A stretch of 52,283 nucleotides of DNA from an uncultured Rickettsiales bacterium (lineage in GTDB: Bacteria > Pseudomonadota > Alphaproteobacteria > Rickettsiales > UBA1997): the NCBI GenBank assembly GCA_944391075.1, contig CALXSG010000008.1, forward strand, positions 1-52,283, read 5' to 3'. The position numbers and the translations under genes were made by a program. The notes beneath the pieces were generated by a model. The model saw only the letters and a list, made by a program, of their open reading frames with translations, was not told the origin of the DNA and did not search any database. This document shows positions 16,826 through 25,807 of the stretch, piece after piece; the stretch's first letter is position 1; every line of letters begins with the position of its first letter.

Positions 16826-18553
16826 ATGAAAAACTTTTATGTTACAACACCAATTTATTATGTAAATTCTGATCCACATGTTGGAAGTGCTTATACAACA
16901 TTACATGCTGACCTATTATCTAGATTTTATAAATTAAATAATTATAATTCTAAATTTTTAACAGGAACTGACGAACATGGACAAAAAATTCAACAATCTG
17001 CTGAAAAAAATAATAAAAAACCACAAGATTTTGTTGATGAAATTTCTATAAAATTTAGAGAATTAGTAAAAACCATGAATTGTAAACCAGATTATTTTGA
17101 AACATTAAATGATGATTTTATTAGAACAACAATGCCTTGTCATGAGTTATTTGTACAAGAAGTATGGAAAAAAATGGTTGAAAATGGTTGGGTATACAGA
17201 GGAAAATATAGTGGTTGGTATTGTGTCAGTGATGAAGCTTATTATGGTGAAGATGAATTAATAAAAGGTGAAGATGGTAAAATGAGAACTGAACTCGGCA
17301 AAGAAGCTGAATGGAAAGAAGAAGATAGTTATTTTTTTAGATTAAGTGATTTTCAAAATATATTATTAAAATTATATAAAAAATATCCTAATTTTGTACA
17401 ACCAACAGGAAAAAAGACAGAAGTTATTTCATTTGTTAGTGGGTTAAGTATGAAAGAATATGAAAATGGTGTTGAACCTAAAAAAGATTATTTAAAAGAT
17501 CTTTCTGTTTCTAGAAATACTTTTGAGTGGGGTATTAAAATTCCTTGTGATGAAAATGGTAAAGAATTGCTAGATAAAGATGGAAATTGGAAAGCTGATT
17601 TACCACAAGGTGAAAAACATGTAATTTATGTATGGTTTGATGCATTATTTAATTATATTTCTGCATTAGGTTGTCCTGCAAATAAAGATTATGATATATA
17701 TTGGTTAAATTGTAATAATAAAGTTCATTTGGTTGGAAAGGATATTTTAAGACCGCATGCTGTTTATTGGCCTGCATTTTTAATTGCATTTAATTATAAA
17801 AGAGATGAGCTTTTAAAAATGAACGATTTACCTGAAAATATTGATAAATATTTGCCAACTACAATATTTGCTCATGGTTGGTTAACTAATGAAGGTTTAA
17901 AAATTTCAAAATCATTAGGAAATGCAATAATTCCAGCTAATGAAATTGAATGGTTAAAAAATACATACAATATTAGTGAAGAAATTGCAACTGACTATTT
18001 AAGATATTATTTAATCACTTTTACATCATTTGGTGGTGATGGTGATTATTCAAAAAATAGATTAGTTGAGAAAATTAATGCAGAATTAGCAAATAAAGTT
18101 GGAAATTTAGCAAAAAGATCTCTTGATATGATATACAAAAATTGCAATGCAGAAATTCCACAAGTTAAAGATTTTGATATTATTTATTCTAATTCTATTT
18201 TTGAAGAGTGTGAAAAATATATTAAAGAATTTAAATTTGATGCTTGTGTTTCTTTAATTATGAAATTTGCTGATGATGTTAATAAATATATGGATGAAAA
18301 GGCACCATGGGTATTAAAGAAAGAAGAAAAAATTGAAGAAATGGAAAAAGCTTTATATTCAATAGTAAATTCTGTAAAAAATATTGCTATTTTATTACAA
18401 CCTGTTTGTCCTTATATTGCTAATAAAATATTAAAAGAATTAGGCTTAAATTTTGAAGAAAATTTATCTTTTGATGAATTAAATAAAAATATTGAAAGTG
18501 GTTTAAAAATAGAAAAACCAAGTATTATTATTCCAAGGTTGCAAGTAAAATGA
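16826..18553 (+). CDS. metG: Methionyl-tRNA synthetase
   Basis: Class I aminoacyl-tRNA synthetase charging tRNA-Met. The HIGH-type motif is PHVGSAYTT (about residues 18-26), TGTDEHGQKI follows, and the KMSKS motif is KISKSLGN (about 360). The Cys-rich zinc knuckle region of long MetRS is replaced by YCVSDEAYYGEDEL, as in the short alphaproteobacterial type. 575 residues is a little longer than the usual about 510-520 of that type because of charged inserts in the middle (GEDGKMRTELGK and ENGKELLDKDG). Overlaps tsaD by 4 bp (ATGA). Confidence 0.96.
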   Translation: MKNFYVTTPIYYVNSDPHVGSAYTTLHADLLSRFYKLNNYNSKFLTGTDEHGQKIQQSAEKNNKKPQDFVDEISIKFRELVKTMNCKPDYFETLNDDFIRTTMPCHELFVQEVWKKMVENGWVYRGKYSGWYCVSDEAYYGEDELIKGEDGKMRTELGKEAEWKEEDSYFFRLSDFQNILLKLYKKYPNFVQPTGKKTEVISFVSGLSMKEYENGVEPKKDYLKDLSVSRNTFEWGIKIPCDENGKELLDKDGNWKADLPQGEKHVIYVWFDALFNYISALGCPANKDYDIYWLNCNNKVHLVGKDILRPHAVYWPAFLIAFNYKRDELLKMNDLPENIDKYLPTTIFAHGWLTNEGLKISKSLGNAIIPANEIEWLKNTYNISEEIATDYLRYYLITFTSFGGDGDYSKNRLVEKINAELANKVGNLAKRSLDMIYKNCNAEIPQVKDFDIIYSNSIFEECEKYIKEFKFDACVSLIMKFADDVNKYMDEKAPWVLKKEEKIEEMEKALYSIVNSVKNIAILLQPVCPYIANKILKELGLNFEENLSFDELNKNIESGLKIEKPSIIIPRLQVK

Positions 18554-19620
18554 AAGTATTAGGTATAGAGAGTAGTTGTGATGAAACAGCAATAGCAATA
18601 GTTGATGATAATAAAAATATATTATCAAATGTTGTTGTTTCTCAAATAGATATACATAAAGAGTTTGGGGGTGTGGTTCCAGAAGTAGCTTCTAGAAATC
18701 ATTTAGATATTATTGATAAAGCTGTTATAAAAGCATTAGCAGATGCTGAATTGAGTTTTCAAGACTTAGATGCTATTTCTGCAACTTGTGGCCCGGGTTT
18801 AATGGGTGGCTTGATAGTTGGAGCAATTACCGCACAAACAATAGCAAGTATTTATCAAAAACCTTTTGTTCCTGTAAATCATTTAGAAGGACATATTTTG
18901 ACGAATAGACTTACCCATAACCTTGAATTTCCATTTTTAATATTTTTAATTTCTGGGGGGCACTCACAAATATTACTTGCAAAAAATGTTGGCGAGTATG
19001 AAAAAATTGGCGATACAATAGACGATAGTTTAGGAGAATGTTTTGACAAAGTTGCTCAAATGTTAGGTTTAGAATATCCTGGTGGCCCTAAAATAGAACA
19101 ATTAGCAAAAGAAGGTGATGAAAATAAATTTAAGTTTGTAAAACCTTTGATTGATGCAGTTGGCAAAGGTAGAAGCAAAGAAAATAATTTTAATTTTTCA
19201 TTTTCTGGTTTAAAAACAGCAGTTAGAAGAAAAATTGAAGAATTGACTGGTGAAACTTATGATTATGAGAATACACACAAAAAATTAAGTGAACAAGATA
19301 AAAAAGACATTTCAGCAAGTTTTCAAAAGACAATAGTGGATATTTTAAAAGATAGATTTAAAAACACAGTAAATTATTTAAAGGAAAATAATATTATATT
19401 AGATAAATTAATTTTTGCTGGTGGTGTTTCTGCTAATCAATATATAAAAAATAATATGATAGAATTTTGTAAAAAATATAATTACGAAATCATAACTCCA
19501 CCATTAAAATTATGCACTGATAATGGTGCAATGATAGCATGGGCAGGACTTGAAAAATTTAGATTAAATAAATATGATAAAAGTGATATTTTAAATATTA
19601 AATCTAGATGGGAATTATAA
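18550..19620 (+). CDS. tsaD: tRNA N6-threonylcarbamoyladenosine transferase subunit TsaD
   Basis: Catalytic subunit for the universal t6A modification at position 37 of ANN-decoding tRNAs. Starts with VLGIESSCDETAIAIVDD; metal-binding HLEGH at about residue 111; FLISGGHSQ; DDSLGECFDKVAQMLGL; and the C-terminal metal Asp in CTDNGAMIAWAG. 356 residues is normal. Translationally coupled to metG. Converges with the lipoprotein gene, overlapping its end by 6 bp. Confidence 0.96.
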   Translation: MKVLGIESSCDETAIAIVDDNKNILSNVVVSQIDIHKEFGGVVPEVASRNHLDIIDKAVIKALADAELSFQDLDAISATCGPGLMGGLIVGAITAQTIASIYQKPFVPVNHLEGHILTNRLTHNLEFPFLIFLISGGHSQILLAKNVGEYEKIGDTIDDSLGECFDKVAQMLGLEYPGGPKIEQLAKEGDENKFKFVKPLIDAVGKGRSKENNFNFSFSGLKTAVRRKIEELTGETYDYENTHKKLSEQDKKDISASFQKTIVDILKDRFKNTVNYLKENNIILDKLIFAGGVSANQYIKNNMIEFCKKYNYEIITPPLKLCTDNGAMIAWAGLEKFRLNKYDKSDILNIKSRWEL

Positions 19621-20346
19621 TTTTTTAATTCTTTCAACTTTTGTCAAATTTGCCTTACTAGATGTTTTAAATTCATTAAAATCTTTTAAAGACATACCTT
19701 CGGCAAGATAATAACCTAAATCTTTTAAGAAATATTCTTTATCTTTATAGATATAAGGTTCTCTTTCATCTATTTTGTAAGTAATTCTAATTTTATAAAA
19801 TGTATCTTGCATTGCTCCAAAATATAAAAATGTTTTCATTTTTGTATTGTTTTGTACATCCCAATATTCATAAATTGTTTCATACATTTTTATATTTTTA
19901 CCATTTTGTGTTGTAAAACTAATGATATTATTTTCTAATATTTTTGAATTACTATGATTTAATAATATATATTGTTTTTCACTATTATAAGCTTGTTTAA
20001 CTATATTATTATCAATATTTTCTGGGACTTTAGATAAACCACTATGATATGCAAAAATATCTACCCAATAACCACTATCCACAGCTTTATTTTTATATCT
20101 TTTTGAATAACCTAAACCATTTTTAATAATTTCAAAATCACTGATTTGATCATTTGATTGTAAATTACCAATATAATCAGGAAGTGTTGAAATAAACATA
20201 GCGGAACTAGGATTAAATGTCCTATTTGGTTCAATTTCTTTTAAATATTCTTCTCTTGCTAATAAATTAAAAAATATATCAGTATTTTTATCATATTGTT
20301 TGCAGGAAACTAAACAAAAAAATAAAATAATTAAAAACCTAAACAT
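19615..20346 (-). CDS. Predicted lipoprotein of unknown function
   Basis: 243 residues with a short lipoprotein signal, FFCLVSCKQ (Cys about 15). I do not recognise the remaining domain; it is a mixed alpha/beta sequence with several aromatic-rich strands (YEYWDVQNN, FLYFGAMQDTFYKIRITY) that would suit a periplasmic soluble domain. It stands alone between convergent tsaD and the upstream NDPK-like gene. Confidence 0.75.
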   Translation of the reverse strand: MFRFLIILFFCLVSCKQYDKNTDIFFNLLAREEYLKEIEPNRTFNPSSAMFISTLPDYIGNLQSNDQISDFEIIKNGLGYSKRYKNKAVDSGYWVDIFAYHSGLSKVPENIDNNIVKQAYNSEKQYILLNHSNSKILENNIISFTTQNGKNIKMYETIYEYWDVQNNTKMKTFLYFGAMQDTFYKIRITYKIDEREPYIYKDKEYFLKDLGYYLAEGMSLKDFNEFKTSSKANLTKVERIKKL

Positions 20347-20408
20347 ATTTCTATATTTTTTATATATGGAAAAAATATTATTTTATAAGTAAAAATCAAG
20401 ACAAAAAA

Positions 20409-21296
20409 TTATCCTAAAACTTTTTCATTATTTTGTGAAATATTATTTAAAGATTTCACTTCATTTTTCTTTTGTTTTATTTCTTCATTACCTACACTTG
20501 TGCAAATTTCTAAACCTTGAAATGCTTTTCCAGTTGGAAGCGCATAACTTTGTCCTTCATGAGCTTTACCATTTTCTCTTTCGCTTTCAATACTTAAAAC
20601 TGTTGTTTTTATTGTATTAAAAAATAAATTATATTGTTGCACAACTCTATCTAAAATTTCTTGTGATTTTCCTTTTGCTTTATATTCTTTTAACTTTTGT
20701 TGACATTCTTGATTTTTTAATTCTTCAATTAAATCCATTTTACTTGTATCAACAAATTCCCCAAATCTATCTGGTGCAAATGTAGCTAAATTAGTAATTA
20801 ATTCAAATGTACTTTCTGGAGAGTGAACAAGCGTTTCTACCGAAGTCTTTTCACCATCAACTCTTTCTCTTTCTTGTTTTGAATAATTTTTTCTAATTTC
20901 TTTCTTATAATCATATATTTCAGAAACAACACTATCAAGTTTACCTTGACTCTGTTTTGAATCAAAATATACTAAAAAAAATTCATGTTTATTACCAACA
21001 TGATAACCCAGCAACTGCGCATCTTTTATTTTTGTAGGTTTATATTTAGCATACATATCTTCACTCATTTTATCAATAGTAACACTATCAATTTTTGGAC
21101 TGTACTTATTAATTTTATTTTTAAAACTATTAAATAAAAAATCCCGATTAATATTAACAACTTCTCCATTGGGAGTTTTTACATCATGTTCTACTAAACC
21201 ATCTGGTTTAATCATAAAAATAGCAAAATCTTTTTTGAAAATTGGAGAGAATCTTTCTCTATCTCTTCCTTGTAATTTTGTATCTTTTTCCTCCAT
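20409..21296 (-). CDS. Divergent nucleoside-diphosphate-kinase-like protein
   Basis: The frame is open to a TTG at 21347, but the ATG at 21296 (MEEKDTK) is the more likely start; no Shine-Dalgarno helps decide. From that ATG, residues 22-34 read KDFAIFMIKPDGL, which matches the first strand and KPDG motif of NDP kinases. Residues 155-168 read TLVHSPESTFELIT, in the place of the NDPK NxxHGSDSxESA motif, keeping the catalytic-type His158. The usual R.x.GTIRGDFG region is not recognisable and about 120 extra C-terminal residues (charged, coiled) follow. This is an inferred homology; it may be catalytically altered. Neighbours give no clue. Confidence 0.6.
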   Translation of the reverse strand: MEEKDTKLQGRDRERFSPIFKKDFAIFMIKPDGLVEHDVKTPNGEVVNINRDFLFNSFKNKINKYSPKIDSVTIDKMSEDMYAKYKPTKIKDAQLLGYHVGNKHEFFLVYFDSKQSQGKLDSVVSEIYDYKKEIRKNYSKQERERVDGEKTSVETLVHSPESTFELITNLATFAPDRFGEFVDTSKMDLIEELKNQECQQKLKEYKAKGKSQEILDRVVQQYNLFFNTIKTTVLSIESERENGKAHEGQSYALPTGKAFQGLEICTSVGNEEIKQKKNEVKSLNNISQNNEKVLG

Positions 21297-21392
21297 AAAA
21301 AAATACCATAGTTTTTTCAACTTTAAAAAATAATTTTTATATTGCAACCTTTTATTTCTTGAAATTAAAAAATTTTATTATATAAAATAAAT

Positions 21393-21932
21393 ATGAATAA
21401 TTTTTTTAAAAATATGTCTTTTTATCTTATTTTATTTTTTAATTTTTTTATGTTGTCTTTTTTAAATACAGTTAATGCCGCACCTGTTGCTTGTCCTGTT
21501 TGCGCAGTGGCAATAGCTGGTGGTTTGGGAATATCAAGATTTTTAGGCGTTGATGACAGTGTTATTGGTGTATGGTTAGGTGCTGGTTTATTAGCACTAT
21601 CACAATGGACAGTTTATTTTTTTGAAAAGAAAAATATAAAAAATATTTTTGTTAAAATTTTATGTTATGCATGCTGGTATGCTATGATTATTCCTTTATA
21701 TTTAGGTGATAATCCAAGTATAATGTTCAATTTAACAACAATTTTAGGCATTGATAGCTTTTTACTATCTATAATCGCAGGTACTTTGACATTATTTATC
21801 AGTGTTATGATTTATAGAAAAATGAAAGAAAAAAATGGTGGACACGCTCATTTTCCTTTCGAGAAAGTTGTTTTGCCAATAGTTTCTCTATTTGTTGTAA
21901 GTTTTATTTTTTATTTAATTACAAAGGCTTAA
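21393..21932 (+). CDS. Small polytopic membrane protein with CPVC motif, unknown function
   Basis: 179 residues. Signal peptide or first membrane helix (about 8-30), then APVACPVCAVAIAGGLGISR with a CxxC pair, and about four further hydrophobic segments; a HAHF His motif lies in the loop before the last one. CxxC plus His suggests metal or redox chemistry at the membrane, but this is inference. Its stop is followed after 1 bp by the next gene, so the two are co-transcribed and divergent from the NDPK-like gene. Confidence 0.75.
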   Translation: MNNFFKNMSFYLILFFNFFMLSFLNTVNAAPVACPVCAVAIAGGLGISRFLGVDDSVIGVWLGAGLLALSQWTVYFFEKKNIKNIFVKILCYACWYAMIIPLYLGDNPSIMFNLTTILGIDSFLLSIIAGTLTLFISVMIYRKMKEKNGGHAHFPFEKVVLPIVSLFVVSFIFYLITKA

Positions 21933-21933
21933 T

Positions 21934-22578
21934 ATGAAAATAATAGACAATTTAAATGAATTTATAGAAAAAGTTGATAATATGAAAAAAGTTAATCCGC
22001 TAGATTTATCTAGTGATCAAGATTTATCAATAGCTATAATGAATTTAATAAGTATTGAAGAACATTTAATGTTTAGTGGTGCAAAAACGCAAGATACTTC
22101 ATTTTACGATTTAATAGAACCAATTAGAGAAGATAGAAAAGAATTTTTAGGTATGATTATAAAAAGTTACAAAGGTGAAGTATGGTGTATTTCTAAACAT
22201 CTTTTAGCTACTTGTATGAGATTAATGGAAGTTGGAACAAAAGCTTTATCAGCTGGCAAAAAAGATGAAGCTTATAACTTTTTTGATAAAGCTTACACAA
22301 TGTATACATTATTTTGGGGTTTAAATTTAAATGCATTAAATGAAGATGAAGCAAAAAAAGTTATTAAAAATTTAGATCCTAAAACACTAGAAAATATTAA
22401 AAAAGATGATGAAAAATCACCTAAAACTAAAAAAAATGCTAAAAATATAAAAAACGATGAAGAAAAGGATAATAAAAAAGAAAATGATAGAGAAAATAAT
22501 AATGAAAATAGTACAGATAGTTCAATATCAAAATTAAAAGGTTTTATATCAAAGGCTGTAAATTGTTGCAGAGAATAA
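21934..22578 (+). CDS. Conserved-looking helical protein of unknown function
   Basis: 214 residues. The first 135 are alpha-helical with regular hydrophobic spacing (NLISIEEHLMFSGAKTQD, CISKHLLATCMRLMEVGTKA, AYNFFDKAYTMYTLFWGL), which looks like a helical bundle. The next 60 are a highly charged Lys/Asp/Asn linker of low complexity, and the end is a short helix finishing CCRE. No family recognised. Second gene of a pair with the CPVC membrane protein; a strong terminator follows. Confidence 0.7.
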   Translation: MKIIDNLNEFIEKVDNMKKVNPLDLSSDQDLSIAIMNLISIEEHLMFSGAKTQDTSFYDLIEPIREDRKEFLGMIIKSYKGEVWCISKHLLATCMRLMEVGTKALSAGKKDEAYNFFDKAYTMYTLFWGLNLNALNEDEAKKVIKNLDPKTLENIKKDDEKSPKTKKNAKNIKNDEEKDNKKENDRENNNENSTDSSISKLKGFISKAVNCCRE

Positions 22579-22592
22579 AACACTTAAAATTC

Positions 22593-22617
22593 AAAAGCCT
22601 ATAAAATATAGGCTTTT
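22593..22617 (+). terminator. Rho-independent terminator after the 21393-22578 gene pair
   Basis: Perfect 11-bp arms AAAAGCCTATA / TATAGGCTTTT with a 3-nt loop and a T run, 15 bp after the stop. Confidence 0.9.
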
Positions 22618-22664
22618 TTAATTTATTCTATGCAATAGCTACTTGCAATAAGTAGTAATCTTGT

Positions 22665-22925
22665 CGTTCCAGGCTCGCAATGACGAATTGGACGAAGGGT
22701 AATGAATTCTTTTATTTTTCTGTGAATAAATAAACAGTTATTGCGGATTGCTTCGTCGTTTCACTCCAAGCAATGACAGTACCCATACACTGTCATTGCA
22801 ATTATGGAGCCATCATTGCGAAAAGCGAAGGTTTGTGACAATCTCGTTATGATAATCACCACACCCAACCAACACCATCATTGCGAAGGCCGAAGGCTTG
22901 TGGCAATCTATAAGAAATTGAAAAA
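22665..22925. repeat. Degenerate single copy of the dispersed repeat found at 34.0-35.3 kb
   Basis: The gap 22618-22981 has no gene. It contains tttatttttctgtgaa, GGATTGCTTCGTCG ... GCAATGACAG (22744-22779), two palindromic units CATCATTGCGA ... CAATCT (22811-22844 and 22876-22909) and the flank tataagaaattgaaaa. These occur in the same order as in the 407-bp tandem unit near 34.1-35.3 kb, so this is an older, diverged copy. Confidence 0.8.
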
Positions 22926-22981
22926 TATAAAATGACTTCTTTATTTATTATCTTGGTTTCATTAAAAATATTATTAATTTA

Positions 22982-23305
22982 TTAAATCAACTTTATATTT
23001 TTATCTATAACTTCTTTTAATTCTTTTAAAGTCTTATTTTTTATATATTCCATTTTTTCTTTTATAATATCATTTTCAAGAACTTTATCTTTTTCTATGT
23101 CAATAAATAATTGATAAGGTTTAATTTTTAAAGCATTTGCTATTTCTTGCAACATATCAGCTGATGGAAATTTTTTACATATTTCTATTGCTCCGATATA
23201 ATTAGTTGTAGTATCACATAATTCAGCAAGCTTTTGTTGTGTAATATTATTTTTCTTTCTATATAATTTCATATTATAAGCTAAATATTCTTGTATTTTT
23301 AACAT
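22982..23305 (-). CDS. XRE/Cro-CI-type helix-turn-helix regulator
   Basis: 107 residues; the HTH_3 domain spans about 12-67 (LYRKKNNITQQKLAELCD, YIGAIEICKKFPSADML, IANALKIKPYQLF), followed by a charged helical tail. Such proteins are DNA-binding repressors or activators. It sits divergently from the tagD-licD pair, separated by 114 bp, and next to a repeat, so it may control the surface-polymer genes or be an island regulator; neither is proven. Confidence 0.9.
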   Translation of the reverse strand: MLKIQEYLAYNMKLYRKKNNITQQKLAELCDTTTNYIGAIEICKKFPSADMLQEIANALKIKPYQLFIDIEKDKVLENDIIKEKMEYIKNKTLKELKEVIDKNIKLI

Positions 23306-23419
23306 TACAATAACTTTTATTGACTATAAGTATATATTATAATATTTTATATACTAATATATTGACTTTTTAAATATAAAAAATTATTTTATCTACTAAT
23401 AGAATATAATATTAATAAA

Positions 23420-23833
23420 ATGAGAAAAAATATTGTGATAACATATGGCACATTTGATTTATTACATTATGGGCATATATTACTATTAAAAAGAGCAAAA
23501 AAATTGGGTAATTATTTAATAGTGGGGCTATCAAGTGATGAATTTAATGCTCTAAAAGGTAAGAAATCATATTTTAATTTTAATAAAAGAAAAGAATTAA
23601 TAAAATCTTTAAAATTTGTTGATAAAGTTATTACTGAAAATACTTGGGAACAAAAAATTGCAGACATAATAAAATATAAAGTAAATACTTTTGTAATTGG
23701 TGATGATTGGAAGGGAAAGTTCGATTATTTAAAAGAATATTGCAATGTTTATTATTTGCCAAGAACTAAAAATATATCAAGCACTTTAATTAAAAATATT
23801 TTACAAAATAAAAAGGAGAATAAAAATGAATAG
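23420..23833 (+). CDS. tagD: Glycerol-3-phosphate cytidylyltransferase-like (TagD family)
   Basis: Nucleotidyltransferase making CDP-glycerol (or a related CDP-alditol) from CTP. The HxGH signature is in YGTFDLLHYGHILLL (residues 9-23) and the C-terminal family motif in LPRTKNISSTLIKN matches the RTxxISTT of TagD. 137 residues, close to the usual about 130. Overlaps the LicD-family gene by 8 bp. The pair suggests decoration of LPS or another glycan with phosphoglycerol or a similar group. Confidence 0.85.
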   Translation: MRKNIVITYGTFDLLHYGHILLLKRAKKLGNYLIVGLSSDEFNALKGKKSYFNFNKRKELIKSLKFVDKVITENTWEQKIADIIKYKVNTFVIGDDWKGKFDYLKEYCNVYYLPRTKNISSTLIKNILQNKKENKNE

Positions 23834-24731
23834 AAAACTAGTTAATATATTATGTTTATTTGTATGGTCAAAAAATTTAAGATACAGAATTAGAAAGAAA
23901 CTAGTTAAAAAATCTAGACTTGAAATATTAGAAAATAGTGTAGATATGTTATACTTCTTAATTGAAAATTGTATTGGCATTAATAATATACCACCAGCAA
24001 AAGGTGAACTAGCAATTATACAGCAAAAAAATTTAAAATTATTAGAAAATTTTAATTTGTTCTGTCAAAATAACAACATTGAATATTGGTTAGACTTTGG
24101 CACTTTGCTTGGAGCTATAAGGCATAAAGGCTTTATACCTTGGGATGATGATTTAGATGTCGGTATGACAAGGAAAAATTATAATAAACTTCTCAAAATT
24201 ATAGAAACACAAGATATAAGACAATATAACTTTGAATATATAATAAAAAGGGAAAAACCGCGAAAAGAATTATTAAAATTAATTAGTTTAGATAAAATAG
24301 CACAATTAGATATTTTTCCATATGATTTTTATTATCAAAATATAAATACTGATGATGATGAAAAAAAATTTTATAAAAAATTATACAAGGCATATGATGA
24401 ATATTATAAAAATTTAGGAGTTTATATAGTTAAAAATAAAATTAAATATTCAAGTAATGATGTTGAGAAAATTATACAAAAAACTATTAATGATAATAAA
24501 ATATATTCTAAAAAAGATAAAAACGATTTATTTTGGGGTATTGAATTTTATCACAATCATAAAAATAAAATTATAAAATATGATACTATATTTCCTATTA
24601 AATATACAGAATTTGAAAATTTAAACTTACCAATACCAAACAATGCTGAAATACATTTGCAAAATATATATGGAGAATATATGAAATTGCCACGAGAAAC
24701 TCATATTCATGACAAAATAGAAAATATATAA
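23826..24731 (+). CDS. LicD/fukutin-family phosphotransferase
   Basis: LicD-type proteins transfer phospho-alcohols (choline, ribitol, glycerol) from CDP-carriers to glycans. The signature is IEYWLDFGTLLGAIRHKGF then IPWDDDLDVGM (about residues 79-110), with the DDDLD metal-binding cluster. 301 residues. A good AAGGAG ribosome site (23813-23818) precedes the ATG, unusual in this window. Given the overlapping tagD-like gene, CDP-glycerol is the likely donor (inference). Ends immediately next to the convergent membrane-protein gene. Confidence 0.88.
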   Translation: MNRKLVNILCLFVWSKNLRYRIRKKLVKKSRLEILENSVDMLYFLIENCIGINNIPPAKGELAIIQQKNLKLLENFNLFCQNNNIEYWLDFGTLLGAIRHKGFIPWDDDLDVGMTRKNYNKLLKIIETQDIRQYNFEYIIKREKPRKELLKLISLDKIAQLDIFPYDFYYQNINTDDDEKKFYKKLYKAYDEYYKNLGVYIVKNKIKYSSNDVEKIIQKTINDNKIYSKKDKNDLFWGIEFYHNHKNKIIKYDTIFPIKYTEFENLNLPIPNNAEIHLQNIYGEYMKLPRETHIHDKIENI

Positions 24732-25748
24732 TTATTCTATTTCTTTAATTTTACCTAATTTTTGTTCTAATAATAAATATATTCTTTCTGCTTTCGCACC
24801 AAGTAAATAAAAACTTAATGCTAATATTACAAAAAATATAAATTTATTTGTATCAGTCCAAAAATATTCAAAATATTTTGTGTATAGCATAATAAGAAAG
24901 AATGTAATACCATAAGATTTTAATGTATAATTATCATATTTTAAACCAATAATAAAAGAGCTAAAAGATAATATTGCAAATATTATAGACCATATTAATA
25001 TTTCAAATTCTAATGTTTCGTAACTATTATAAGTATGACCAAATATTGATAATAGCCACAATGCCACAAATAAATATAGTAAACCCATATTTAAAAGTGT
25101 TTTAAAAAATATTTGCAATTTTTCAATTTTTTTAAATTTTATAATATAAGACATAAGTAATAATATTATACCAAAAAATACAAAATTTAGTGGTTTTGAC
25201 ATACCTATAAAATATGAATCATAACCAGAAAGATAACCAACTGCTCCACTAAACCATGCACCTAAATTCAATATTGAAAAAATTAACACTAAATTAGATT
25301 TGCCAAAATATGCAATAATACCATATACTATGGAGGCAATAAAAAATAACAAACTATAATGTATTCTTAAAATATCAAATGTACCAATTTCATAAATAAA
25401 CCAACTTAAACTAAATGTACCTAAAAAAATAAAAAAATTTTTTAAAAATTGTTTTTCTACATTTTTTTTATTAAAACCTAAATAATAAAATAAAGAAGAT
25501 AGAATTACACTAATTGCAATTCTAATATATTTATTATTCAAAAAAAAATCATATAAATTTGTTATTGATATCAAAAAACAAAAAGCAGAAAATATAAAGC
25601 ACCATTTTGAAAATTTTTTATAATCAAAATTTACTACATCAATATTATTAATTAATTCAGTACTTTTTTTATTTGTTAATAATTTATTTTTTTCAAAATC
25701 TAAAATAATATCTTTTACTAATTTTGCGTCTTTCTTATTTAATTGCAT
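24732..25748 (-). CDS. Polytopic membrane protein, DUF2157-like (tentative)
   Basis: 338 residues: a soluble N-terminal stretch of about 50 (KLVKDIILDFEKNKLLTNKK) then about nine or ten hydrophobic helices rich in Phe, Ile and Tyr. The layout is that of DUF2157 proteins; the name rests on layout only. No conserved charged motif stands out. Single gene, convergent with licD. Confidence 0.6.
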   Translation of the reverse strand: MQLNKKDAKLVKDIILDFEKNKLLTNKKSTELINNIDVVNFDYKKFSKWCFIFSAFCFLISITNLYDFFLNNKYIRIAISVILSSLFYYLGFNKKNVEKQFLKNFFIFLGTFSLSWFIYEIGTFDILRIHYSLLFFIASIVYGIIAYFGKSNLVLIFSILNLGAWFSGAVGYLSGYDSYFIGMSKPLNFVFFGIILLLMSYIIKFKKIEKLQIFFKTLLNMGLLYLFVALWLLSIFGHTYNSYETLEFEILIWSIIFAILSFSSFIIGLKYDNYTLKSYGITFFLIMLYTKYFEYFWTDTNKFIFFVILALSFYLLGAKAERIYLLLEQKLGKIKEIE

Positions 25749-25807
25749 ATTTTTATTTTATATTAATTTATAAAAATTTTATTTAAATATAAATATTTTT
25801 CAATTTT

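Noticed and set aside
20395..20409. TTGATT box as promoter for the 19615-20346 lipoprotein gene
   Set aside because: No acceptable -10 at 15-19 bp could be found.
22293..22583. Reverse frame rich in Ser and Phe
   Set aside because: Antisense of the charged linker of the 21934-22578 gene.
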